This document shows positions 44,501-59,900 of a stretch of DNA of 64,000 nucleotides, piece after piece (position 1 is the first letter of the stretch; the number at the start of each line of letters is the position of its first letter). The position numbers and the translations under genes are program-made. A model generated the notes under the pieces. It searched no databases and was not told the origin of the DNA. It saw only the letters and a program-made list of their open reading frames with translations. Source of the DNA: Rhynchopus sp. YZ270_cl-10 (lineage: Eukaryota > Euglenozoa > Diplonemea > Diplonemida > Diplonemidae); assembly GCA_964035575.1 (NCBI GenBank), contig OZ037910.1, positions 1 to 64,000 of the forward strand, given 5' to 3'.

Positions 44501-47500
44501 AGGAAAAATGGTCGGAATGTGACTTGAATGGGCTCTAATGGGTATATTATGCACATAACATACCTAAATTATGTCGATATTTCACCTGCGGAGCCGAAAA
44601 AACCGATTTTCAGGGTGTGCAAAACTGTAAAAATCACCAAAATCCCAAAAATCACGATTTTTTTTGAAAAATATTTTTTTCAAAAAAATCAATTTTAAAA
44701 TATTGGTTTGGCTTGTGCGGGGACCTGATACTGGGGCAATATACCCTGTGGGACATACTGGGCCCTATGCAAGGCCGAGTTTTCAAAAATATGGTTGCCC
44801 CGGTAGACGGTATGGCCCTGCTGGTCAGTGCATCCGGCCAAAAATCATGAAAAAATCATGATTTTGGGGTCTGGCACCCCATGGGCACATGTATCTGGGG
44901 GTGTAAAATATGCATGGTTTCGACCGATTGGGGGTGTTATAGGTCCTGGGGGCCCACATGGGCCATATTTCACGCTATTGGGTCACGGGAAAGTGATTTT
45001 GACATTTTTTCATCGATTTTAGCTGTGACAACCCTTCAAAAACACTGATTTTGGGGTGTTTCTGAGACGGTACGCTATACCCAGGGTCATATTAGGTATT
45101 AGTCCGGTCGACGTTTTGGAAAAACGACCCCGCAATGGACTCAGGGGTGCCAGATAGTGTATATGCACCAAAATGGATTCACGGGAAAAGTCAAAATTGG
45201 GTGTCAGATACATGCTGCCATAAGTGACCAATTTCAAAAGTTGAGATTTTTCGAAAATCTGGGTTCAGTACACGCTGTACCCAATCCTGGGGGCCAAAAT
45301 TTTCAACTTTTTGAAAAAACGGGCGGTATATGGCCCTAAATTGTCAAAATGAGTTAATTGCGACCTCGGACGGCCTCCGGAGATGAGTAGAAGTTTATTT
45401 ACTGAAAAAAAAAGTCAAAACACAGGCAAAATCCCACCTTCCACAGGTACAGTCAAAACTTTTATCCAGATCTCATGTTTTTTCAAAAAATTTTAAATTG
45501 TTTTTATGACTAACACCTCCGAAATTTTTCCTGATAAGATGGAATATGGTCCTGTAGTAGTATGCAGTGTGTTTGCAGGCAAAAATTTGCATTTTCTCGC
45601 CCCAGACATTTTTTTATACATAAAAGTGCATAAACGGACCCCTGACCCCAAAATCCGGGTTCCAGCTTTTTGAAGGGGTCACCCTACAGGCCACCTCAAA
45701 AAGTTGGCCCGTAGGGCCAACTTTTTGAAAAAACGGGGTTGCAATGTGTCCTGGGGGCCCGAAGGGCCCCCAGGACACATCGCTGGGAAAAAAGTATTAG
45801 GTTTTTAGGGGTCTATATAGGGTTGCTGTGGGGGTCACATGGCCGAAAAATGGCCATTTTTGGCCTATTTTTGGCCATTTTTTTACTGGTAAGGTAAAAA
45901 ATCCACTTTTTTTTTGTACATCCCCTTGCCCCCGGTACAATTTACCAAACATATGGCCCTGTTGGACATACTGGGCCCATGAGTCGGTCGCTGCATCACC
46001 AAACTAGTTGCCCTATTTGCTAAAATCATGTTTTCAGGGTCAAAAATAGGGTGTTTTTTGTGGTCTTCAGACCTTTGTAGAGGGTACTCAGGCTGGGTGT
46101 CAGCTAGACACTGTGAAGTTGTGTAGCGGGAATTAAGGCGGGATCTCAGCGAGACGCTCAGACTGGAGCCGTGAAATTGTGTAGCGGGAATTAAGGCGGG
46201 ATCTCAGCGAGACGCTCAGACTGGAGCCGTGAAATTGTGTAGCGGGAATTAAGGCGGGATCTCAGCGAGACGCTCAGACTGGAGCTGTGAAATTGTGTAG
46301 CGGGAATTAAGGCGGGATCTCAGCAAGACACTGAGACTGGAGCTCCTTTTCAGGAAAAATGGTCGGAATGTGACTTGAATGGGCTCTAATGGGTATATTA
46401 TGCACATAACATACCTAAATTATGTCGATATTTCACCTGCGGAGCCGAAAAAACCGATTTTCAGGGTGTGCAAAACTGTAAAAATCACCAAAATCCCAAA
46501 AATCACGATTTTTTTTGAAAAATATTTTTTTCAAAAAAATCAATTTTAAAATATTGGTTTGGCTTGTGCGGGGACCTGATACTGGGGCAATATACCCTGT
46601 GGGACATACTGGGCCCTATGCAAGGCCGAGTTTTCAAAAATATGGTTGCCCCGGTAGACGGTATGGCCCTGCTGGTCAGTGCATCCGGCCAAAAATCATG
46701 AAAAAATCATGATTTTGGGGTCTGGCACCCCATGGGCACATGTATCTGGGGGTGTAAAATATGCATGGTTTCGACCGATTGGGGGTGTTATAGGTCCTGG
46801 GGGCCCACATGGGCCATATTTCACGCTATTGGGTCACGGGAAAGTGATTTTGACATTTTTTCATCGATTTTAGCTGTGACAACCCTTCAAAAACACTGAT
46901 TTTGGGGTGTTTCTGAGACGGTACGCTATACCCAGGGTCATATTAGGTATTAGTCCGGTCGACGTTTTGGAAAAACGACCCCGCAATGGACTCAGGGGTG
47001 CCAGATAGTGTATATGCACCAAAATGGATTCACGGGAAAAGTCAAAATTGGGTGTCAGATACATGCTGCCATAAGTGACCAATTTCAAAAGTTGAGATTT
47101 TTCGAAAATCTGGGTTCAGTACACGCTGTACCCAATCCTGGGGGCCAAAATTTTCAACTTTTTGAAAAAACGGGCGGTATATGGCCCTAAATTGTCAAAA
47201 TGAGTTAATTGCGACCTCGGACGGCCTCCGGAGATGAGTAGAAGTTTATTTACTGAAAAAAAAAGTCAAAACACAGGCAAAATCCCACCTTCCACAGGTA
47301 CAGTCAAAACTTTTATCCAGATCTCATGTTTTTTCAAAAAATTTTAAATTGTTTTTATGACTAACACCTCCGAAATTTTTCCTGATAAGATGGAATATGG
47401 TCCTGTAGTAGTATGCAGTGTGTTTGCAGGCAAAAATTTGCATTTTCTCGCCCCAGACATTTTTTTATACATAAAAGTGCATAAACGGACCCCTGACCCC

Positions 47501-50500
47501 AAAATCCGGGTTCCAGCTTTTTGAAGGGGTCACCCTACAGGCCACCTCAAAAAGTTGGCCCGTAGGGCCAACTTTTTGAAAAAACGGGGTTGCAATGTGT
47601 CCTGGGGGCCCGAAGGGCCCCCAGGACACATCGCTGGGAAAAAAGTATTAGGTTTTTAGGGGTCTATATAGGGTTGCTGTGGGGGTCACATGGCCGAAAA
47701 ATGGCCATTTTTGGCCTATTTTTGGCCATTTTTTTAAGGTAAAAAATCCACTTTTTTTTTGTACATCCCCTTGCCCCCGGTACAATTTACCAAACATATG
47801 GCCCTGTTGGACATACTGGGCCCATGAGTCGGTCGCTGCATCACCAAACTAGTTGCCCTATTTGCTAAAATCATGTTTTCAGGGTCAAAAATAGGGTGTT
47901 TTTTGTGGTCTTCAGACCTTTGTAGAGGGTACTCAGGCTGGGTGTCAGCTAGACACTGTGAAGTTGTGTAGCGGGAATTAAGGCGGGATCTCAGCGAGAC
48001 GCTCAGACTGGAGCCGTGAAATTGTGTAGCGGGAATTAAGGCGGGATCTCAGCGAGACGCTCAGACTGGAGCCGTGAAATTGTGTAGCGGGAATTAAGGC
48101 GGGATCTCAGCGAGACGCTCAGACTGGAGCTGTGAAATTGTGTAGCGGGAATTAAGGCGGGATCTCAGCAAGACACTGAGACTGGAGCTCCTTTTCAGGA
48201 AAAATGGTCGGAATGTGACTTGAATGGGCTCTAATGGGTATATTATGCACATAACATACCTAAATTATGTCGATATTTCACCTGCGGAGCCGAAAAAACC
48301 GATTTTCAGGGTGTGCAAAACTGTAAAAATCACCAAAATCCCAAAAATCACGATTTTTTTTGAAAAATATTTTTTTCAAAAAAATCAATTTTAAAATATT
48401 GGTTTGGCTTGTGCGGGGACCTGATACTGGGGCAATATACCCTGTGGGACATACTGGGCCCTATGCAAGGCCGAGTTTTCAAAAATATGGTTGCCCCGGT
48501 AGACGGTATGGCCCTGCTGGTCAGTGCATCCGGCCAAAAATCATGAAAAAATCATGATTTTGGGGTCTGGCACCCCATGGGCACATGTATCTGGGGGTGT
48601 AAAATATGCATGGTTTCGACCGATTGGGGGTGTTATAGGTCCTGGGGGCCCACATGGGCCATATTTCACGCTATTGGGTCACGGGAAAGTGATTTTGACA
48701 TTTTTTCATCGATTTTAGCTGTGACAACCCTTCAAAAACACTGATTTTGGGGTGTTTCTGAGACGGTACGCTATACCCAGGGTCATATTAGGTATTAGTC
48801 CGGTCGACGTTTTGGAAAAACGACCCCGCAATGGACTCAGGGGTGCCAGATAGTGTATATGCACCAAAATGGATTCACGGGAAAAGTCAAAATTGGGTGT
48901 CAGATACATGCTGCCATAAGTGACCAATTTCAAAAGTTGAGATTTTTCGAAAATCTGGGTTCAGTACACGCTGTACCCAATCCTGGGGGCCAAAATTTTC
49001 AACTTTTTGAAAAAACGGGCGGTATATGGCCCTAAATTGTCAAAATGAGTTAATTGCGACCTCGGACGGCCTCCGGAGATGAGTAGAAGTTTATTTACTG
49101 AAAAAAAAAGTCAAAACACAGGCAAAATCCCACCTTCCACAGGTACAGTCAAAACTTTTATCCAGATCTCATGTTTTTTCAAAAAATTTTAAATTGTTTT
49201 TATGACTAACACCTCCGAAATTTTTCCTGATAAGATGGAATATGGTCCTGTAGTAGTATGCAGTGTGTTTGCAGGCAAAAATTTGCATTTTCTCGCCCCA
49301 GACATTTTTTTATACATAAAAGTGCATAAACGGACCCCTGACCCCAAAATCCGGGTTCCAGCTTTTTGAAGGGGTCACCCTACAGGCCACCTCAAAAAGT
49401 TGGCCCGTAGGGCCAACTTTTTGAAAAAACGGGGTTGCAATGTGTCCTGGGGGCCCGAAGGGCCCCCAGGACACATCGCTGGGAAAAAAGTATTAGGTTT
49501 TTAGGGGTCTATATAGGGTTGCTGTGGGGGTCACATGGCCGAAAAATGGCCATTTTTGGCCTATTTTTGGCCATTTTTTTACTGGTAAGGTAAAAAATCC
49601 ACTTTTTTTTTGTACATCCCCTTGCCCCCGGTACAATTTACCAAACATATGGCCCTGTTGGACATACTGGGCCCATGAGTCGGTCGCTGCATCACCAAAC
49701 TAGTTGCCCTATTTGCTAAAATCATGTTTTCAGGGTCAAAAATAGGGTGTTTTTTGTGGTCTTCAGACCTTTGTAGAGGGTACTCAGGCTGGGTGTCAGC
49801 TAGACACTGTGAAGTTGTGTAGCGGGAATTAAGGCGGGATCTCAGCGAGACGCTCAGACTGGAGCCGTGAAATTGTGTAGCGGGAATTAAGGCGGGATCT
49901 CAGCGAGACGCTCAGACTGGAGCCGTGAAATTGTGTAGCGGGAATTAAGGCGGGATCTCAGCGAGACGCTCAGACTGGAGCTGTGAAATTGTGTAGCGGG
50001 AATTAAGGCGGGATCTCAGCAAGACACTGAGACTGGAGCTCCTTTTCAGGAAAAATGGTCGGAATGTGACTTGAATGGGCTCTAATGGGTATATTATGCA
50101 CATAACATACCTAAATTATGTCGATATTTCACCTGCGGAGCCGAAAAAACCGATTTTCAGGGTGTGCAAAACTGTAAAAATCACCAAAATCCCAAAAATC
50201 ACGATTTTTTTTGAAAAATATTTTTTTCAAAAAAATCAATTTTAAAATATTGGTTTGGCTTGTGCGGGGACCTGATACTGGGGCAATATACCCTGTGGGA
50301 CATACTGGGCCCTATGCAAGGCCGAGTTTTCAAAAATATGGTTGCCCCGGTAGACGGTATGGCCCTGCTGGTCAGTGCATCCGGCCAAAAATCATGAAAA
50401 AATCATGATTTTGGGGTCTGGCACCCCATGGGCACATGTATCTGGGGGTGTAAAATATGCATGGTTTCGACCGATTGGGGGTGTTATAGGTCCTGGGGGC

Positions 50501-53500
50501 CCACATGGGCCATATTTCACGCTATTGGGTCACGGGAAAGTGATTTTGACATTTTTTCATCGATTTTAGCTGTGACAACCCTTCAAAAACACTGATTTTG
50601 GGGTGTTTCTGAGACGGTACGCTATACCCAGGGTCATATTAGGTATTAGTCCGGTCGACGTTTTGGAAAAACGACCCCGCAATGGACTCAGGGGTGCCAG
50701 ATAGTGTATATGCACCAAAATGGATTCACGGGAAAAGTCAAAATTGGGTGTCAGATACATGCTGCCATAAGTGACCAATTTCAAAAGTTGAGATTTTTCG
50801 AAAATCTGGGTTCAGTACACGCTGTACCCAATCCTGGGGGCCAAAATTTTCAACTTTTTGAAAAAACGGGCGGTATATGGCCCTAAATTGTCAAAATGAG
50901 TTAATTGCGACCTCGGACGGCCTCCGGAGATGAGTAGAAGTTTATTTACTGAAAAAAAAAGTCAAAACACAGGCAAAATCCCACCTTCCACAGGTACAGT
51001 CAAAACTTTTATCCAGATCTCATGTTTTTTCAAAAAATTTTAAATTGTTTTTATGACTAACACCTCCGAAATTTTTCCTGATAAGATGGAATATGGTCCT
51101 GTAGTAGTATGCAGTGTGTTTGCAGGCAAAAATTTGCATTTTCTCGCCCCAGACATTTTTTTATACATAAAAGTGCATAAACGGACCCCTGACCCCAAAA
51201 TCCGGGTTCCAGCTTTTTGAAGGGGTCACCCTACAGGCCACCTCAAAAAGTTGGCCCGTAGGGCCAACTTTTTGAAAAAACGGGGTTGCAATGTGTCCTG
51301 GGGGCCCGAAGGGCCCCCAGGACACATCGCTGGGAAAAAAGTATTAGGTTTTTAGGGGTCTATATAGGGTTGCTGTGGGGGTCACATGGCCGAAAAATGG
51401 CCATTTTTGGCCTATTTTTGGCCATTTTTTTACTGGTAAGGTAAAAAATCCACTTTTTTTTTGTACATCCCCTTGCCCCCGGTACAATTTACCAAACATA
51501 TGGCCCTGTTGGACATACTGGGCCCATGAGTCGGTCGCTGCATCACCAAACTAGTTGCCCTATTTGCTAAAATCATGTTTTCAGGGTCAAAAATAGGGTG
51601 TTTTTTGTGGTCTTCAGACCTTTGTAGAGGGTACTCAGGCTGGGTGTCAGCTAGACACTGTGAAGTTGTGTAGCGGGAATTAAGGCGGGATCTCAGCGAG
51701 ACGCTCAGACTGGAGCCGTGAAATTGTGTAGCGGGAATTAAGGCGGGATCTCAGCGAGACGCTCAGACTGGAGCCGTGAAATTGTGTAGCGGGAATTAAG
51801 GCGGGATCTCAGCGAGACGCTCAGACTGGAGCTGTGAAATTGTGTAGCGGGAATTAAGGCGGGATCTCAGCAAGACACTGAGACTGGAGCTCCTTTTCAG
51901 GAAAAATGGTCGGAATGTGACTTGAATGGGCTCTAATGGGTATATTATGCACATAACATACCTAAATTATGTCGATATTTCACCTGCGGAGCCGAAAAAA
52001 CCGATTTTCAGGGTGTGCAAAACTGTAAAAATCACCAAAATCCCAAAAATCACGATTTTTTTTGAAAAATATTTTTTTCAAAAAAATCAATTTTAAAATA
52101 TTGGTTTGGCTTGTGCGGGGACCTGATACTGGGGCAATATACCCTGTGGGACATACTGGGCCCTATGCAAGGCCGAGTTTTCAAAAATATGGTTGCCCCG
52201 GTAGACGGTATGGCCCTGCTGGTCAGTGCATCCGGCCAAAAATCATGAAAAAATCATGATTTTGGGGTCTGGCACCCCATGGGCACATGTATCTGGGGGT
52301 GTAAAATATGCATGGTTTCGACCGATTGGGGGTGTTATAGGTCCTGGGGGCCCACATGGGCCATATTTCACGCTATTGGGTCACGGGAAAGTGATTTTGA
52401 CATTTTTTCATCGATTTTAGCTGTGACAACCCTTCAAAAACACTGATTTTGGGGTGTTTCTGAGACGGTACGCTATACCCAGGGTCATATTAGGTATTAG
52501 TCCGGTCGACGTTTTGGAAAAACGACCCCGCAATGGACTCAGGGGTGCCAGATAGTGTATATGCACCAAAATGGATTCACGGGAAAAGTCAAAATTGGGT
52601 GTCAGATACATGCTGCCATAAGTGACCAATTTCAAAAGTTGAGATTTTTCGAAAATCTGGGTTCAGTACACGCTGTACCCAATCCTGGGGGCCAAAATTT
52701 TCAACTTTTTGAAAAAACGGGCGGTATATGGCCCTAAATTGTCAAAATGAGTTAATTGCGACCTCGGACGGCCTCCGGAGATGAGTAGAAGTTTATTTAC
52801 TGAAAAAAAAAGTCAAAACACAGGCAAAATCCCACCTTCCACAGGTACAGTCAAAGCTTTTATCCAGATCTCATGTTTTTTCAAAAAATTTTAAATTGTT
52901 TTTATGACTAACACCTCCGAAATTTTTCCTGATAAGATGGAATATGGTCCTGTAGTAGTATGCAGTGTGTTTGCAGGCAAAAATTTGCATTTTCTCGCCC
53001 CAGACATTTTTTTATACATAAAAGTGCATAAACGGACCCCTGACCCCAAAATCCGGGTTCCAGCTTTTTGAAGGGGTCACCCTACAGGCCACCTCAAAAT
53101 GTTGGCCCGTAGGGCCAACTTTTTGAAAAAACGGGGTTGCAATGTGTCCTGGGGGCCCGAAGGGCCCCCAGGACACATCGCTGGGAAAAAAGTATTAGGT
53201 TTTTAGGGGTCTATATAGGGTTGCTGTGGGGGTCACATGGCCGAAAAATGGCCATTTTTGGCCTATTTTTGGCCATTTTTTTAAGGTAAAAAATCCACTT
53301 TTTTTTTGTACATCCCCTTGCCCCCGGTACAATTTACCAAACATATGGCCCTGTTGGACATACTGGGCCCATGAGTCGGTCGCTGCATCACCAAACTAGT
53401 TGCCCTATTTGCTAAAATCATGTTTTCAGGGTCAAAAATAGGGTGTTTTTTGTGGTCTTCAGACCTTTGTAGAGGGTACTCAGGCTGGGTGTCAGCTAGA

Positions 53501-53504
53501 CACT

Positions 53505-53968
53505 GTGAAGTTGTGTAGCGGGAATTAAGGCGGGATCTCAGCGAGACGATCAGACTGGAGCCGTGAAATTGTGTAGCGGGAATTAAGGCGGGATCTCAGC
53601 GAGACGCTCAGACTGGAGCCGTGAAATTGTGTAGCGGGAATTAAGGCGGGATCTCAGCGAGACGCTCAGACTGGAGCTGTGAAGTTGTGTAGCGGGAATT
53701 AAGGCGGGATCTCAGCGAGACGCTCAGACTGGAGCCGTGAAATTGTGTAGCGGGAATTAAGGCGGGATCTCAGCGAGACGCTCAGACTGGAGCCGTGAAA
53801 TTGTGTAGCGGGAATTAAGGCGGGATCTCAGCGAGACGCTCAGACTGGAGCCGTGAAATTGTGTAGCGGGAATTAAGGCGGGATCTCAGCGAGACGCTCA
53901 GACTGGAGCTGTGAAATTGTGTAGCGGGAATTAAGGCGGGATCTCAGCAAGACACTGAGACTGGAGCT
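53505..53968 (+). repeat. Expanded 58-bp minisatellite, eight copies, composite
   Basis: The block is 464 bp, 8 x 58. The fourth copy again begins with GTGAAGTTG, the marker otherwise seen only at block starts. It follows a copy ending GGAGCT, the marker of the next-to-last copy. The block is therefore three copies of one array joined to a full five-copy array. The first copy also has a private GACGATCAG variant. Confidence 0.92.
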
Positions 53969-56900
53969 CCTTTTCAGGAAAAATGGTCGGAATGTGACTT
54001 GAATGGGCTCTAATGGGTATATTATGCACATAACATACCTAAATTATGTCGATATTTCACCTGCGGAGCCGAAAAAACCGATTTTCAGGGTGTGCAAAAC
54101 TGTAAAAATCACCAAAATCCCAAAAATCACGATTTTTTTTGAAAAATATTTTTTTCAAAAAAATCAATTTTAAAATATTGGTTTGGCTTGTGCGGGGACC
54201 TGATACTGGGGCAATATACCCTGTGGGACATACTGGGCCCTATGCAAGGCCGAGTTTTCAAAAATATGGTTGCCCCGGTAGACGGTATGGCCCTGCTGGT
54301 CAGTGCATCCGGCCAAAAATCATGAAAAAATCATGATTTTGGGGTCTGGCACCCCATGGGCACATGTATCTGGGGGTGTAAAATATGCATGGTTTCGACC
54401 GATTGGGGGTGTTATAGGTCCTGGGGGCCCACATGGGCCATATTTCACGCTATTGGGTCACGGGAAAGTGATTTTGACATTTTTTCATCGATTTTAGCTG
54501 TGACAACCCTTCAAAAACACTGATTTTGGGGTGTTTCTGAGACGGTACGCTATACCCAGGGTCATATTAGGTATTAGTCCGGTCGACGTTTTGGAAAAAC
54601 GACCCCGCAATGGACTCAGGGGTGCCAGATAGTGTATATGCACCAAAATGGATTCACGGGAAAAGTCAAAATTGGGTGTCAGATACATGCTGCCATAAGT
54701 GACCAATTTCAAAAGTTGAGATTTTTCGAAAATCTGGGTTCAGTACACGCTGTACCCAATCCTGGGGGCCAAAATTTTCAACTTTTTGAAAAAACGGGCG
54801 GTATATGGCCCTAAATTGTCAAAATGAGTTAATTGCGACCTCGGACGGCCTCCGGAGATGAGTAGAAGTTTATTTACTGAAAAAAAAAGTCAAAACACAG
54901 GCAAAATCCCACCTTCCACAGGTACAGTCAAAACTTTTATCCAGATCTCATGTTTTTTCAAAAAATTTTAAATTGTTTTTATGACTAACACCTCCGAAAT
55001 TTTTCCTGATAAGATGGAATATGGTCCTGTAGTAGTATGCAGTGTGTTTGCAGGCAAAAATTTGCATTTTCTCGCCCCAGACATTTTTTTATACATAAAA
55101 GTGCATAAACGGACCCCTGACCCCAAAATCCGGGTTCCAGCTTTTTGAAGGGGTCACCCTACAGGCCACCTCAAAAAGTTGGCCCGTAGGGCCAACTTTT
55201 TGAAAAAACGGGGTTGCAATGTGTCCTGGGGGCCCGAAGGGCCCCCAGGACACATCGCTGGGAAAAAAGTATTAGGTTTTTAGGGGTCTATATAGGGTTG
55301 CTGTGGGGGTCACATGGCCGAAAAATGGCCATTTTTGGCCTATTTTTGGCCATTTTTTTAAGGTAAAAAATCCACTTTTTTTTTGTACATCCCCTTGCCC
55401 CCGGTACAATTTACCAAACATATGGCCCTGTTGGACATACTGGGCCCATGAGTCGGTCGCTGCATCACCAAACTAGTTGCCCTATTTGCTAAAATCATGT
55501 TTTCAGGGTCAAAAATAGGGTGTTTTTTGTGGTCTTCAGACCTTTGTAGAGGGTACTCAGGCTGGGTGTCAGCTAGACACTGTGAAGTTGTGTAGCGGGA
55601 ATTAAGGCGGGATCTCAGCGAGACGCTCAGACTGGAGCCGTGAAATTGTGTAGCGGGAATTAAGGCGGGATCTCAGCGAGACGCTCAGACTGGAGCCGTG
55701 AAATTGTGTAGCGGGAATTAAGGCGGGATCTCAGCGAGACGCTCAGACTGGAGCTGTGAAATTGTGTAGCGGGAATTAAGGCGGGATCTCAGCAAGACAC
55801 TGAGACTGGAGCTCCTTTTCAGGAAAAATGGTCGGAATGTGACTTGAATGGGCTCTAATGGGTATATTATGCACATAACATACCTAAATTATGTCGATAT
55901 TTCACCTGCGGAGCCGAAAAAACCGATTTTCAGGGTGTGCAAAACTGTAAAAATCACCAAAATCCCAAAAATCACGATTTTTTTTGAAAAATATTTTTTT
56001 CAAAAAAATCAATTTTAAAATATTGGTTTGGCTTGTGCGGGGACCTGATACTGGGGCAATATACCCTGTGGGACATACTGGGCCCTATGCAAGGCCGAGT
56101 TTTCAAAAATATGGTTGCCCCGGTAGACGGTATGGCCCTGCTGGTCAGTGCATCCGGCCAAAAATCATGAAAAAATCATGATTTTGGGGTCTGGCACCCC
56201 ATGGGCACATGTATCTGGGGGTGTAAAATATGCATGGTTTCGACCGATTGGGGGTGTTATAGGTCCTGGGGGCCCACATGGGCCATATTTCACGCTATTG
56301 GGTCACGGGAAAGTGATTTTGACATTTTTTCATCGATTTTAGCTGTGACAACCCTTCAAAAACACTGATTTTGGGGTGTTTCTGAGACGGTACGCTATAC
56401 CCAGGGTCATATTAGGTATTAGTCCGGTCGACGTTTTGGAAAAACGACCCCGCAATGGACTCAGGGGTGCCAGATAGTGTATATGCACCAAAATGGATTC
56501 ACGGGAAAAGTCAAAATTGGGTGTCAGATACATGCTGCCATAAGTGACCAATTTCAAAAGTTGAGATTTTTCGAAAATCTGGGTTCAGTACACGCTGTAC
56601 CCAATCCTGGGGGCCAAAATTTTCAACTTTTTGAAAAAACGGGCGGTATATGGCCCTAAATTGTCAAAATGAGTTAATTGCGACCTCGGACGGCCTCCGG
56701 AGATGAGTAGAAGTTTATTTACTGAAAAAAAAAGTCAAAACACAGGCAAAATCCCACCTTCCACAGGTACAGTCAAAACTTTTATCCAGATCTCATGTTT
56801 TTTCAAAAAATTTTAAATTGTTTTTATGACTAACACCTCCGAAATTTTTCCTGATAAGATGGAATATGGTCCTGTAGTAGTATGCAGTGTGTTTGCAGGC

Positions 56901-59900
56901 AAAAATTTGCATTTTCTCGCCCCAGACATTTTTTTATACATAAAAGTGCATAAACGGACCCCTGACCCCAAAATCCGGGTTCCAGCTTTTTGAAGGGGTC
57001 ACCCTACAGGCCACCTCAAAAAGTTGGCCCGTAGGGCCAACTTTTTGAAAAAACGGGGTTGCAATGTGTCCTGGGGGCCCGAAGGGCCCCCAGGACACAT
57101 CGCTGGGAAAAAAGTATTAGGTTTTTAGGGGTCTATATAGGGTTGCTGTGGGGGTCACATGGCCGAAAAATGGCCATTTTTGGCCTATTTTTGGCCATTT
57201 TTTTAAGGTAAAAAATCCACTTTTTTTTTGTACATCCCCTTGCCCCCGGTACAATTTACCAAACATATGGCCCTGTTGGACATACTGGGCCCATGAGTCG
57301 GTCGCTGCATCACCAAACTAGTTGCCCTATTTGCTAAAATCATGTTTTCAGGGTCAAAAATAGGGTGTTTTTTGTGGTCTTCAGACCTTTGTAGAGGGTA
57401 CTCAGGCTGGGTGTCAGCTAGACACTGTGAAGTTGTGTAGCGGGAATTAAGGCGGGATCTCAGCGAGACGCTCAGACTGGAGCCGTGAAATTGTGTAGCG
57501 GGAATTAAGGCGGGATCTCAGCGAGACGCTCAGACTGGAGCCGTGAAATTGTGTAGCGGGAATTAAGGCGGGATCTCAGCGAGACGCTCAGACTGGAGCT
57601 GTGAAATTGTGTAGCGGGAATTAAGGCGGGATCTCAGCAAGACACTGAGACTGGAGCTCCTTTTCAGGAAAAATGGTCGGAATGTGACTTGAATGGGCTC
57701 TAATGGGTATATTATGCACATAACATACCTAAATTATGTCGATATTTCACCTGCGGAGCCGAAAAAACCGATTTTCAGGGTGTGCAAAACTGTAAAAATC
57801 ACCAAAATCCCAAAAATCACGATTTTTTTTGAAAAATATTTTTTTCAAAAAAATCAATTTTAAAATATTGGTTTGGCTTGTGCGGGGACCTGATACTGGG
57901 GCAATATACCCTGTGGGACATACTGGGCCCTATGCAAGGCCGAGTTTTCAAAAATATGGTTGCCCCGGTAGACGGTATGGCCCTGCTGGTCAGTGCATCC
58001 GGCCAAAAATCATGAAAAAATCATGATTTTGGGGTCTGGCACCCCATGGGCACATGTATCTGGGGGTGTAAAATATGCATGGTTTCGACCGATTGGGGGT
58101 GTTATAGGTCCTGGGGGCCCACATGGGCCATATTTCACGCTATTGGGTCACGGGAAAGTGATTTTGACATTTTTTCATCGATTTTAGCTGTGACAACCCT
58201 TCAAAAACACTGATTTTGGGGTGTTTCTGAGACGGTACGCTATACCCAGGGTCATATTAGGTATTAGTCCGGTCGACGTTTTGGAAAAACGACCCCGCAA
58301 TGGACTCAGGGGTGCCAGATAGTGTATATGCACCAAAATGGATTCACGGGAAAAGTCAAAATTGGGTGTCAGATACATGCTGCCATAAGTGACCAATTTC
58401 AAAAGTTGAGATTTTTCGAAAATCTGGGTTCAGTACACGCTGTACCCAATCCTGGGGGCCAAAATTTTCAACTTTTTGAAAAAACGGGCGGTATATGGCC
58501 CTAAATTGTCAAAATGAGTTAATTGCGACCTCGGACGGCCTCCGGAGATGAGTAGAAGTTTATTTACTGAAAAAAAAAGTCAAAACACAGGCAAAATCCC
58601 ACCTTCCACAGGTACAGTCAAAACTTTTATCCAGATCTCATGTTTTTTCAAAAAATTTTAAATTGTTTTTATGACTAACACCTCCGAAATTTTTCCTGAT
58701 AAGATGGAATATGGTCCTGTAGTAGTATGCAGTGTGTTTGCAGGCAAAAATTTGCATTTTCTCGCCCCAGACATTTTTTTATACATAAAAGTGCATAAAC
58801 GGACCCCTGACCCCAAAATCCGGGTTCCAGCTTTTTGAAGGGGTCACCCTACAGGCCACCTCAAAAAGTTGGCCCGTAGGGCCAACTTTTTGAAAAAACG
58901 GGGTTGCAATGTGTCCTGGGGGCCCGAAGGGCCCCCAGGACACATCGCTGGGAAAAAAGTATTAGGTTTTTAGGGGTCTATATAGGGTTGCTGTGGGGGT
59001 CACATGGCCGAAAAATGGCCATTTTTGGCCTATTTTTGGCCATTTTTTTAAGGTAAAAAATCCACTTTTTTTTTGTACATCCCCTTGCCCCCGGTACAAT
59101 TTACCAAACATATGGCCCTGTTGGACATACTGGGCCCATGAGTCGGTCGCTGCATCACCAAACTAGTTGCCCTATTTGCTAAAATCATGTTTTCAGGGTC
59201 AAAAATAGGGTGTTTTTTGTGGTCTTCAGACCTTTGTAGAGGGTACTCAGGCTGGGTGTCAGCTAGACACTGTGAAGTTGTGTAGCGGGAATTAAGGCGG
59301 GATCTCAGCGAGACGCTCAGACTGGAGCCGTGAAATTGTGTAGCGGGAATTAAGGCGGGATCTCAGCGAGACGCTCAGACTGGAGCCGTGAAATTGTGTA
59401 GCGGGAATTAAGGCGGGATCTCAGCGAGACGCTCAGACTGGAGCCGTGAAATTGTGTAGCGGGAATTAAGGCGGGATCTCAGCGAGACGCTCAGACTGGA
59501 GCTGTGAAATTGTGTAGCGGGAATTAAGGCGGGATCTCAGCAAGACACTGAGACTGGAGCTCCTTTTCAGGAAAAATGGTCGGAATGTGACTTGAATGGG
59601 CTCTAATGGGTATATTATGCACATAACATACCTAAATTATGTCGATATTTCACCTGCGGAGCCGAAAAAACCGATTTTCAGGGTGTGCAAAACTGTAAAA
59701 ATCACCAAAATCCCAAAAATCACGATTTTTTTTGAAAAATATTTTTTTCAAAAAAATCAATTTTAAAATATTGGTTTGGCTTGTGCGGGGACCTGATACT
59801 GGGGCAATATACCCTGTGGGACATACTGGGCCCTATGCAAGGCCGAGTTTTCAAAAATATGGTTGCCCCGGTAGACGGTATGGCCCTGCTGGTCAGTGCA

